Assembly (NCBI GenBank): GCA_025056515.1
Contig: JANWWB010000211.1
Coordinates: 1 to 8,040 of the forward strand
DNA: 8,040 bases
Origin: Anaerolineales bacterium
GTDB taxonomy: Bacteria > Chloroflexota > Anaerolineae > Anaerolineales > Villigracilaceae
Direction of reading: 5' to 3'
The notes beneath the pieces were generated by a model. It saw only the letters and a list, made by a program, of their open reading frames with translations, ran no database searches and had not been told where the DNA came from. Positions 1 through 6,645 of this stretch are shown piece after piece; the first letter of the stretch is position 1, and every line of letters begins with the position of its first letter. The position numbers and the translations under genes were made by a program.

Positions 1-1
1 C

Positions 2-193
2 CTGAAGAATCATCCCCAACTGGGTTCGGTGGGGCGGGTGGAGTATCAATTCGTCCACGCCGAAGATACCCCCCTGGCGCGCGCCCTCCACCTGCTGGCC
101 GACCTGGCCTTTTATACCGGTGTGGGGCGCAAAACCGCCCAGGGGATGGGGATGACCAGGCGTGTTATGACGCAAAAGGAGGAACAGGAATGA
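2..193 (+). CDS. cas6: Cas6 CRISPR RNA endoribonuclease, C-terminal fragment
   Basis: This open frame enters from the left edge and ends at TGA 191-193, giving the last 63 residues of a protein. Its second half reads F-Y-T-G-V-G-R-K-T-A-Q-G-M-G-M, which matches the C-terminal glycine-rich loop of Cas6 RAMP-fold endoribonucleases (G-x-G-x-x-x-x-x-G-x-G); a short charged tail follows. Cas6 cuts the CRISPR precursor transcript within the repeat to give crRNAs with a 5' tag for loading into the effector complex. The catalytic residues and the start lie outside the window and cannot be judged. The stop overlaps the next start as ATGA, so the gene is coupled to the downstream complex. Another RAMP-fold Cas protein is possible from such a short piece, but the loop and the position beside a Cmr operon favour Cas6. 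Confidence 0.8.
   Translation: MKNHPQLGSVGRVEYQFVHAEDTPLARALHLLADLAFYTGVGRKTAQGMGMTRRVMTQKEEQE
174..182 (+). promoter_or_regulatory. Ribosome binding site of the cmr1-like gene
   Basis: The sequence AAAAGGAGG lies inside the cas6 coding region, 7 nt before ATG 190. It fixes the start of the cmr1-like gene at the ATGA overlap. Confidence 0.75.
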
Positions 194-1461
194 ACCAACC
201 CCTTCAGATTACCCTGAAAACCCTCACTCCCCTGTGGACCGGCGGGGTAGGCCAGACCTGCGACCGCCTGCACGAAACCGGCCTCATCGGTTCGCTGCGC
301 TGGTGGTACGAGGCCCTGGTGCGCGGCCTGGGCGGCTATGCCTGCGACCCGACGAGCGAGAAACGCTGCGAGTATGACCCGAAAAAGCCCGACCCTCCCG
401 AAAAGCAACTCTGCGCCGCGTGTTATCTCTTCGGCTGCACCGGTTGGGCGCGCAAGTTCCGGCTGAGAGTATCGAATGGACAAAGTCTCTTACCTGAACG
501 CAATATCTTGATACCAAGCGGGAGAAAACACCAAACAAAGAAAGGTGAACGGGCGGGTGGTTGGTTTGTCTTCAACGAAAGTCGTATCGGCGAGATCGTG
601 TTAGACCTTATACCGCTACGAGACGCCAATTTAGAACCTATCTGTACCATTTTGGCCCTTATTAGCCGTCATGCCAGTTTGGGACCAAAAGGAGCAAGTG
701 GCTATGGGGTGATACAGGCTAAAGATATAGTGTCTGATCTTGCCTGGTTACAAAGGCTTGATGGGCAATCACCTCAGCGAAACCAAACTTTGCCGGATTT
801 CCGAGATTTCTTCTTTGCTCGTTTCCAATTCAGTGAGCCAAAAAACAGGGAATGGTGGCAAACCATAAATGGGATTAGACAAGCAGTGAACGGGCAATTG
901 GAAGATGGTTCGTCTCCATCACCCCTTCAGCAGAGCAAAGAAAAACTTGAGCAATTGGTGAACCAGGGTGTTCTTCCACTCGCGCCAACAATCCGAAACT
1001 GGTTACGATACGAATGGAAACACAAACTTGATTCTGCCGCTACACATTTTGTCTTTGGAGAAGCACAAGGAGTGTGCCCGAAGTGTTATCAGCCCGGCAT
1101 CAAACCGGATAAGAAGGACCCTGATAAGAAAAAATGGTGCCCCAATTGTCGCTTTATCTTTGACAAGGACAAAGAGATACCTGCGACTGCGTCAAAGCTG
1201 CAAGTTTCCTACGCATATCGCATTAACAATCAACAATGGGAATTTCGCATCTGGGGCTGGATACCTTGCGCAGGTCATCCTAAAGAACGGGACGCGTTCC
1301 TAACGCAACTTCAATCTGCATTGCAAGGCGATAGCATTTGGAAATTCGTGTTTCGGCAAAATAACATCACGCCACATATGAATGAATGGCACATGCTTTC
1401 CTGTGACCAGGCGAATGGACAAGCCTATCTCTCGGATTTGTTATCAGGAGGTAACAAATGA
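190..1461 (+). CDS. cmr1: Cmr1-like RAMP subunit of the type III effector complex
   Basis: This 423-residue RAMP-fold protein is read as Cmr1, the subunit near the 3' end of the crRNA in Cmr complexes, where it helps hold target RNA. Three features support the call. The N-terminus has T-L-T-P-L-W-T-G-G (11-19). The segment G-L-I-G-S-L-R-W-W-Y (31-40) is the classic Cmr1 helix. An F-G-C-T-G-W motif (81-86) sits beside C75-x2-C78. The glycine loop G-P-K-G-A-S-G-Y-G lies at 165-173. A second domain carries C296-x2-C299 and C317-x2-C320, a probable zinc ribbon with a lysine/aspartate-rich linker. C52, C60 and C83 add to an N-terminal cysteine cluster. ATG 190 is chosen for its strong SD and the ATGA overlap with cas6. 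Base composition drops sharply near residue 95 (see findings). Confidence 0.88.
   Translation: MNQPLQITLKTLTPLWTGGVGQTCDRLHETGLIGSLRWWYEALVRGLGGYACDPTSEKRCEYDPKKPDPPEKQLCAACYLFGCTGWARKFRLRVSNGQSLLPERNILIPSGRKHQTKKGERAGGWFVFNESRIGEIVLDLIPLRDANLEPICTILALISRHASLGPKGASGYGVIQAKDIVSDLAWLQRLDGQSPQRNQTLPDFRDFFFARFQFSEPKNREWWQTINGIRQAVNGQLEDGSSPSPLQQSKEKLEQLVNQGVLPLAPTIRNWLRYEWKHKLDSAATHFVFGEAQGVCPKCYQPGIKPDKKDPDKKKWCPNCRFIFDKDKEIPATASKLQVSYAYRINNQQWEFRIWGWIPCAGHPKERDAFLTQLQSALQGDSIWKFVFRQNNITPHMNEWHMLSCDQANGQAYLSDLLSGGNK
1446..1452 (+). promoter_or_regulatory. Ribosome binding site of the cmr6-like gene
   Basis: AGGAGGT sits in the last codons of the cmr1-like gene, 5 nt before ATG 1458, and decides the start of the next gene. 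Confidence 0.7.
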
Positions 1462-2789
1462 ACTATGACCTGTACATCGAATCCCCTAAAGGGAACACAG
1501 CGACCGAACTACGCTTACTGGTCACCCAAAGCAGCGAAGATGCTCTGAAAAAGTATGTGTCACTTATCCATGGAACGTATGACCAGAAGAATCGCATTCC
1601 AGATGCTTACAATACTTTGATTTCGGACGAATGGAAACGTTTGCGCTCTCTCGGTCTGCAACCACCTGCATCGCCACCGATGGATATCCTTCCTCCCGGC
1701 TCCTGGTTCCTGCAATTCACCTTTACCCTCGCCAAACCCTGGATGAGCAAGGACGATGACCCGTTTTATGTGGCCGAGAGCGTCAATCCGGTACGCAAGG
1801 ACAAGGTCTTCAAAGTGCCGGTGATGTCGGCGGCAGGTTGGAAGGGACTGTTGCGCTGGACGGTGATGCACATCCGCCTGGCGCAGAAGAAAGATGGGCT
1901 AACGCCGGAGCAATTTGCCCGGGAGCGTTTCGTCCAAACCCTGCTTTTTGGAGACGAGCAGGGCGAAGAAGCGGCGCAAGCCAAAGGGTTTGCCTCCTAT
2001 CTCGATGCGCTCCGACCGGAAGCGCGCGCCGAATACGAGCGCCTGTTGCGCCAGTACTACCAGGTGAAGCCGGACGAATCCCTGCCTCACCACACCGGCC
2101 GATTGATGTTCTATCCTACCTTCTTCGACCGCATTGACGTTGAGGTCATCAACCCGCACTCGCGCAAAACCAAAGCGGGTACACACCCCATTTATCTGGA
2201 ATGCGTCCCCGCCGGCGCGAAAGGCGTCTTTTCCCTGCTCTACGTCCCCTTTGACCTCATCGGGCAGGAGGAAGCCGAAATCCGCCGCCAGGCGGCAGAG
2301 GATGTGCAACGCGTTGCTGAAGGTTTACAAGCCATGTTCCTCATCTACGGCTTCTCCGCCAAGCGCACCAGCGGGTATGGGGTGGCAGAGCAGAAACTTG
2401 AAAACGGCTTCCTGCAAGTCGGCCTCGAAGAGACACCGCCCCCAACATCCACCGCGCCAACGCCAGCCGAGCCATCGTTGCCCAGGTACCTGCAAGCCCC
2501 CGGCAAACTGAAGGATGAATATCTCAACCCCGATGGCACGTTTCGCGTGCGCAGCCAGGCAGAGCTGGCAAAGATGACCAAATCCCAGCGCCAGGAATAC
2601 GAAAAAGCCCAGAAATGGTGGGAGCGCGAGGGAAAAGCGATGACTCAAACTGCCCCGGCCGAACCCCAGCCCAAACCTGCCGCGCCTGCTCCGCGCTGGT
2701 TCCAGCGAGAGTTCGAAAGTTTCGACGAACTGTTACAAAAGGTTGAAGAAGCCAGAAATGCGCTTGTGCCGACGGGAGGTGACGCATGA
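1458..2789 (+). CDS. cmr6: Cmr6-like RAMP subunit with N- and C-terminal extensions
   Basis: This 443-residue RAMP protein probably caps the crRNA 3' end of the filament, as Cmr6 does. The core spans about residues 80-325. V-P-V-M-S-A-A-G-W-K-G-L-L-R-W (120-134) fits the 'P-x-x-x-G-S-S-x-K-G-x-L-R' RAMP motif. G-R-L-M-F-Y-P (214-220), I-N-P-H (231-234) and the strand pattern after them recall Cmr6 'D-x-x-x-P-H'. The glycine loop G-F-S-A-K-R-T-S-G-Y-G lies at 298-308. Two parts are unusual: an N-terminal stretch of about 75 residues before the core, and a tail of about 120 residues. The tail has Pro/Ala-rich linkers (about 325-345 and 399-412), a charged helical stretch (365-392) and a final predicted helix (about 413-435). 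The start overlaps the cmr1-like stop as ATGA with a good SD. Core residues suggest Cmr6 over Cmr3, but assignment among RAMPs is by motif only. Confidence 0.75.
   Translation: MNYDLYIESPKGNTATELRLLVTQSSEDALKKYVSLIHGTYDQKNRIPDAYNTLISDEWKRLRSLGLQPPASPPMDILPPGSWFLQFTFTLAKPWMSKDDDPFYVAESVNPVRKDKVFKVPVMSAAGWKGLLRWTVMHIRLAQKKDGLTPEQFARERFVQTLLFGDEQGEEAAQAKGFASYLDALRPEARAEYERLLRQYYQVKPDESLPHHTGRLMFYPTFFDRIDVEVINPHSRKTKAGTHPIYLECVPAGAKGVFSLLYVPFDLIGQEEAEIRRQAAEDVQRVAEGLQAMFLIYGFSAKRTSGYGVAEQKLENGFLQVGLEETPPPTSTAPTPAEPSLPRYLQAPGKLKDEYLNPDGTFRVRSQAELAKMTKSQRQEYEKAQKWWEREGKAMTQTAPAEPQPKPAAPAPRWFQREFESFDELLQKVEEARNALVPTGGDA
2774..2782 (+). promoter_or_regulatory. Ribosome binding site of the cas10 gene
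   Basis: GGGAGGTGA lies within the cmr6-like 3' end. Its GGAGG core is 6 nt before ATG 2786, which supports that start. Confidence 0.7.
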
Positions 2790-5776
2790 GCCAGATCATT
2801 AACCTGGGAACGCTGAAACAACACCGCAACGCCCTGCTCCTGGCTGAAGTGGCGGCGTGGCTGCACATGCTGGGAAAGTTTCATGAGGGTTTTCTCGGCG
2901 GTAACTACGAGCTTGCCACGCAAATCCCTTCAGAGGTTCCATCTCAACTCAATCAGTTGCTCACCGAACATTGGCCCGGCCAGATTTGGGCGCAAATTGG
3001 CATTCCAGCATTTCAGGCTAATAACCTCAGTATCGCTAGCCTGATTACCAGCCATCAAAATCCCAATGCGTCAACAGGCTTCGAACGCCTGATGCAAGAT
3101 GCACACGGGCGCGGCTCCGGCAGCGAGAAGGGAGCGCTGGAACGCTTTTTTCCCGTTCAACAGGCAAATGTATATCTATCTACTGCCTTTGGTCGCGAAA
3201 ACGCCCCTCTTGACTCAGCCCAGATTCAGAATGCACGCAACGATTTCTATGCGTGGCTGGAAGTCCAGCTCGCTCAACTCAAGAACTCCCAGGCGCAAGT
3301 GGACTGGTCTCCATTCCGCCCGGCCTTCTTGGAAAAAATTCACAGCCTGTTTTCTATGACCGTTGCCGAAACGCGGCGGCCTGTCAACGATGTCACTTTG
3401 TTCGACCAAACCTTTGCGAGTGTGGCAGTCTTCAAGGCGGCCCTGGCACAGAATCTGTTGACAGGTTGGAAGGACCCAAAGCAAAACAACATATCAGACA
3501 AATATCACTGGCGCATCCTGCGCGTTGGGATAGACGGTTTGCGTTTTTGGGGAAATTCTTCCAAAATCGCCGACGTGCTGGGGCGCAGAGGCGCACTCAA
3601 ACGAGCGCTTGACAGGGTTCGACAGATTCTTGAAGAAGAATATCCTTTGGGCACCGAAATCTATCGCGATGAAAACGGTAGCCTGTTGATTGTGCCTGAT
3701 AGCCCCGATTTGCTAAACGTCCAACTGAATGGTCATTCTTTGCAAACCTGCTTGCAAGAGATTGCCAGAGAAGAACTCGAAGGAGAAGCCGAATTCACGC
3801 TGACTTTGAGCGATAAAACGCGGAACATGCTTTCTTTTGGTCAGCTGGTAAGCCAGGAATTACCGCCGCCTTTGCCAGACCTCCAAAAAGCGGATGCCAT
3901 CTGGCAAAATCAAAAGGGAAAGACGGATGTTTGCCCGGTGTGTGGCATTCGTCCTCAAGGATATGATGGGGAGAGCCGCCCGCTCAACCAGAAGGCGCTG
4001 GCTCGCAACGTCTGCGGCATTTGCGAGCGCCGCCGGGTGGAACGCTCCGCCGAATGGGCAAAAAGCTTAACGACAACCGTGTGGACGGATGAAGTTGCTG
4101 ACGAAAATGGCCGCCTGGCGCTGATTGTAGGCCGATTTGGATTGGAGAACTGGCTCGGCGGGCAAACCCTCTCCAGCGTGATGGCATTTGAACCCTCCAA
4201 ACGGACATTGACGGACAGCAAGCGCAACAATTCCAACTATGACTTCGAGTATGTCCAATTCTTAAACGAAATTACTCAAGCGCTGTCTCTTTCAGGCCAA
4301 CCCTCCCAGCAAACACCTTTGCTCAACAATCTCTTGCTTTCCTATCAGCGCGTGGGAAACAGATTTACTGACACTTACGATTTTTACGTCAGCGATGCCG
4401 GCCTGAGCCATTCCCAACGAGAAGCCTGGCGGTTTGCCCTTTCTCTGATGCGTCAGCAGCCCTCCCCCGCCCGCCTGCGCCGCATTTGGGAGACCACCCA
4501 GCGCTTCTGGCAAACCGCGCTGGAGGAAAAGGACGAACAGGGAAACGCACTGCTTACGTCTGGGAAAAAACGCCTGGAAATCGTTCCAAAAAATCGCGAT
4601 AAGCTGGATTTGGGTAAGTTCCATGCTTACGAACTGGTCGTAAATCAGGTTCGTATCAGCGTGGTATGGGATAGTGATGAAAAGCGCTTCATCACCTGCG
4701 ACAACCTGGACTACCTGGCCAAGCGGTTGGGCGGGCCGGTAGAAAAGGCTTTGAACGAAGCCAAAGAACAGGGGTGGACGCTCACGCTCGAAGAGCCGGT
4801 CGGCTACGGCGGCAGGAACAAGGTCTGGGGCGCGATTGTGGCAGAGAACGTAAACCTGCTGGACGAGACCTGCACCCCTGTCATCCCCCTCCTGGCCGAG
4901 CCGCGCACCTTTCTGGCGCTGGTGCCGGCAAACCGCGCCCTGGAGGTGGTCAAGGCCATCAGGGCCAAATATGAGCGTGAGATGGGCAAAGTGCGCAACC
5001 GCCTGCCGCTCACGCTGGGGGCCGTTTATTTCGGTCGTCGCACGCCGCTCGCCGCCGCCATCGAAACCGGCCGGCGGATGCTGGAACGGCCGGCGCCGCT
5101 GGAAACCTGGGAGGTGTTTACCAAAACCGATTGTACGCCCTCGCCCAACGGTTGGCCTTCCGCCGTCTGTCTGACGCTCAAGCAGGGCGAGCGGCAGATG
5201 CAAATCAATGTTCCCACCGTCATGGGCGATGGGCAGACGCCAGATGTCTGGTATCCCTACTGGCGCGTCGAGGGCAAGCCGACCGACCGCTCCCGCTGGT
5301 TTGTGGGGCCGGATGGCGAACACTGGGTGCACGTCTGCGACCTGCAGCCGGACGACCAGGTGGGCTTCCTGCCCTCCACCTTCGACTACGAATTCCTGGA
5401 TACCACTGCCCGCCGTTTCGAGGTCATCTATGACCAACGCGGACAGCGCCGCGCCGCCGATAAGCGCCAGCGTCCCTGCCTGCTGGAAGAGATTGCGACT
5501 CTGGAGGCTGTCTGGCAGCAGGTCAGTGCGCGTTTAAGCGCCTCTCAAATCAAACAACTTGAATTCCTCATCGAAAGCAAGCGCCTGGCCTGGGGCGAAC
5601 CACGAGGCACGCTGGGGGTGAGCGCAGCGTTTCGCCACTTTGTCAGCGATGCGCTGCGCGAGGCCGGGGCGTGGAGTGAAACCCTGGAACAAGCCGCCCT
5701 GCACGGCGCCCTGTCCGATGCCCTTGAAATCTACATGACCCTTCAGAAAGAGAAACCTGAAAAGGAGGCTGTATGA
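2786..5776 (+). CDS. cas10: Divergent Cas10 large subunit (Csx11/type III-C kind), degenerate palm and altered HD motif
   Basis: This 996-residue protein is the large subunit of the complex. The N-terminal HD-like region has A-A-W-L-H-M-L-G-K (23-31), where active Cas10 has His-Asp; H90 (S-L-I-T-S-H) may be another remnant. C383-x2-C386 and C410-x2-C413 form the zinc finger typical between HD/linker and palm. A first palm-like strand follows (R-L-A-L-I-V-G-R-F-G, 443-452). The second palm is recognised from F-L-A-L-V-P (709-714), a helix, then L-P-L-T-L-G-A-V-Y-F (740-749) and R-T-P-L-A-A-A (752-758), the usual Cas10 pattern. GGDD should directly precede F709, but E705-P-R-T708 is found. The C-terminal region (about 820-985) ends in a helical domain. 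Loss of GGDD in a Cmr-like operon is the known mark of subtype III-C; the Csx11 family name is from recall. The start is set by an ATGA overlap and SD. Residues of about 35-625 lie in AT-richer DNA. Confidence 0.85.
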   Translation: MSQIINLGTLKQHRNALLLAEVAAWLHMLGKFHEGFLGGNYELATQIPSEVPSQLNQLLTEHWPGQIWAQIGIPAFQANNLSIASLITSHQNPNASTGFERLMQDAHGRGSGSEKGALERFFPVQQANVYLSTAFGRENAPLDSAQIQNARNDFYAWLEVQLAQLKNSQAQVDWSPFRPAFLEKIHSLFSMTVAETRRPVNDVTLFDQTFASVAVFKAALAQNLLTGWKDPKQNNISDKYHWRILRVGIDGLRFWGNSSKIADVLGRRGALKRALDRVRQILEEEYPLGTEIYRDENGSLLIVPDSPDLLNVQLNGHSLQTCLQEIAREELEGEAEFTLTLSDKTRNMLSFGQLVSQELPPPLPDLQKADAIWQNQKGKTDVCPVCGIRPQGYDGESRPLNQKALARNVCGICERRRVERSAEWAKSLTTTVWTDEVADENGRLALIVGRFGLENWLGGQTLSSVMAFEPSKRTLTDSKRNNSNYDFEYVQFLNEITQALSLSGQPSQQTPLLNNLLLSYQRVGNRFTDTYDFYVSDAGLSHSQREAWRFALSLMRQQPSPARLRRIWETTQRFWQTALEEKDEQGNALLTSGKKRLEIVPKNRDKLDLGKFHAYELVVNQVRISVVWDSDEKRFITCDNLDYLAKRLGGPVEKALNEAKEQGWTLTLEEPVGYGGRNKVWGAIVAENVNLLDETCTPVIPLLAEPRTFLALVPANRALEVVKAIRAKYEREMGKVRNRLPLTLGAVYFGRRTPLAAAIETGRRMLERPAPLETWEVFTKTDCTPSPNGWPSAVCLTLKQGERQMQINVPTVMGDGQTPDVWYPYWRVEGKPTDRSRWFVGPDGEHWVHVCDLQPDDQVGFLPSTFDYEFLDTTARRFEVIYDQRGQRRAADKRQRPCLLEEIATLEAVWQQVSARLSASQIKQLEFLIESKRLAWGEPRGTLGVSAAFRHFVSDALREAGAWSETLEQAALHGALSDALEIYMTLQKEKPEKEAV
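5761..5768 (+). promoter_or_regulatory. Ribosome binding site of the cmr4-like gene
   Basis: AAAGGAGG lies at the end of cas10, 4 nt before ATG 5773. A strong site would help make the backbone subunit, which is needed in several copies per complex. Confidence 0.75.
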
Positions 5777-6645
5777 GCAATTCTCTGTATGTCCATCAAC
5801 GCTTTTTGCTGATGACCCTCGACCCGCTGCACATCGGCACGGGCGGCTACCGCCTGGGGCGTGTGGACCTTTCCATCGTCCGTGAGCCGGGCACCAACCT
5901 GCCCAAAGTGCCAGGCACTTCGCTTTCCGGCGCCATCCGCCAATACGCCGCCATGCGCTACGAAAAGATGGGCTGCGCCGGGCAGAAAGGCTGCGGTCAG
6001 GCTGCCTGCCCCATCTGCTACACCTTCGGCTCGGCCAAAGACAGCGGCGGTGGCTATGCCGGGGCGGTGAGCCTCTTCGACGCCCGTTTGCTGCTCTTCC
6101 CGGTTCACTCGCTGGCCGGCCCGGTGTGGGTCACCAGCCCCGCGGCGCTGGCCGATTTTGGTGTGAACGGCCAGAGCGTGGCAAATGATAAGGCCAGGTG
6201 GCCCCAAAGCCTGACCACACAAAAGCACCTCAACCTCGGCTGGCTGATGCTGGAATGCGAAAGCAAGGACTGGTCTCCGCCCCCCATCCAGAACGTGCCG
6301 CCGGAGGTGCAAAACCGCGTTGTTCTGGTTTCCGATAAACTCTTTTCCCAAATTGTCAACAGCAACCTGGAGGTGCGCACCTCGGTCAGCATTGACCCGC
6401 ACACCGGCGCCGCCGCCGAGGGCGCGCTCTTCACCTACGAAGCCCTGCCGCGCGCCACTTTCTTGTGGTTCGATGTGGTGGAAGATGATTATCGAAAAGG
6501 CTTTCCCAAAAACGACATTGCCCAATCGCCTCTGGATGTCGTCAAATCCGGCCTGGCGCTGGCGGAATACCTGGGCATCGGCGGGATGGGCACGCGCGGC
6601 TTCGGACGGGTCAAACACTGGGAGGTGAACCATGCGCAATCTTGA
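5773..6645 (+). CDS. cmr4: Cmr4-like backbone RAMP, candidate target-RNA nuclease
   Basis: This 290-residue protein is the repeating backbone subunit that wraps the crRNA and, in known Cmr complexes, cuts target RNA at 6-nt intervals. The N-terminus has P-L-H-I-G-T-G (18-24), L-G-R-V-D-L-S-I-V-R-E (28-38) and L-P-K-V-P-G-T-S-L-S-G-A-I-R (43-56), the standard Cmr4 series. D32 in the V-D-L segment sits where the catalytic aspartate (D26 of Pyrococcus Cmr4) is expected. C68, C74, C79 and C82 form a cysteine cluster (C-P-I-C-Y-T-F-G) that may bind zinc. The thumb-like segment R-T-S-V-S-I-D-P-H-T-G (202-212) and E-A-L-P (223-226) are typical of Cmr4. The glycine loop G-I-G-G-M-G-T-R-G-F-G-R-V lies at 268-280. 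It overlaps cas10 by ATGA and the next gene by 14 nt. If Cas10 is inactive, this would be the main nuclease of the complex. Confidence 0.88.
   Translation: MSNSLYVHQRFLLMTLDPLHIGTGGYRLGRVDLSIVREPGTNLPKVPGTSLSGAIRQYAAMRYEKMGCAGQKGCGQAACPICYTFGSAKDSGGGYAGAVSLFDARLLLFPVHSLAGPVWVTSPAALADFGVNGQSVANDKARWPQSLTTQKHLNLGWLMLECESKDWSPPPIQNVPPEVQNRVVLVSDKLFSQIVNSNLEVRTSVSIDPHTGAAAEGALFTYEALPRATFLWFDVVEDDYRKGFPKNDIAQSPLDVVKSGLALAEYLGIGGMGTRGFGRVKHWEVNHAQS
6620..6628 (+). promoter_or_regulatory. Ribosome binding site of the cmr5-like gene
   Basis: GGGAGGTGA lies inside the cmr4-like 3' end. Its GGAGG core is 6 nt before ATG 6632, which supports the start that gives the 14-nt overlap. Confidence 0.7.

Noticed and set aside
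5345..5356. Asp-Asp pair in cas10 (Q-P-D-D, residues 854-857) as a possible GGDD
   Set aside because: It lacks the glycines and lies about 145 residues after the palm strand-turn-strand where GGDD should be; it is more likely a surface turn in the C-terminal region.
4292..5437. Long minus-strand open frame (381 codons) opposite cas10
   Set aside because: It lies wholly antisense to the well-supported Cas10 frame, in the GC-rich part where codon bias suppresses antisense stops; no recognisable domain or SD.
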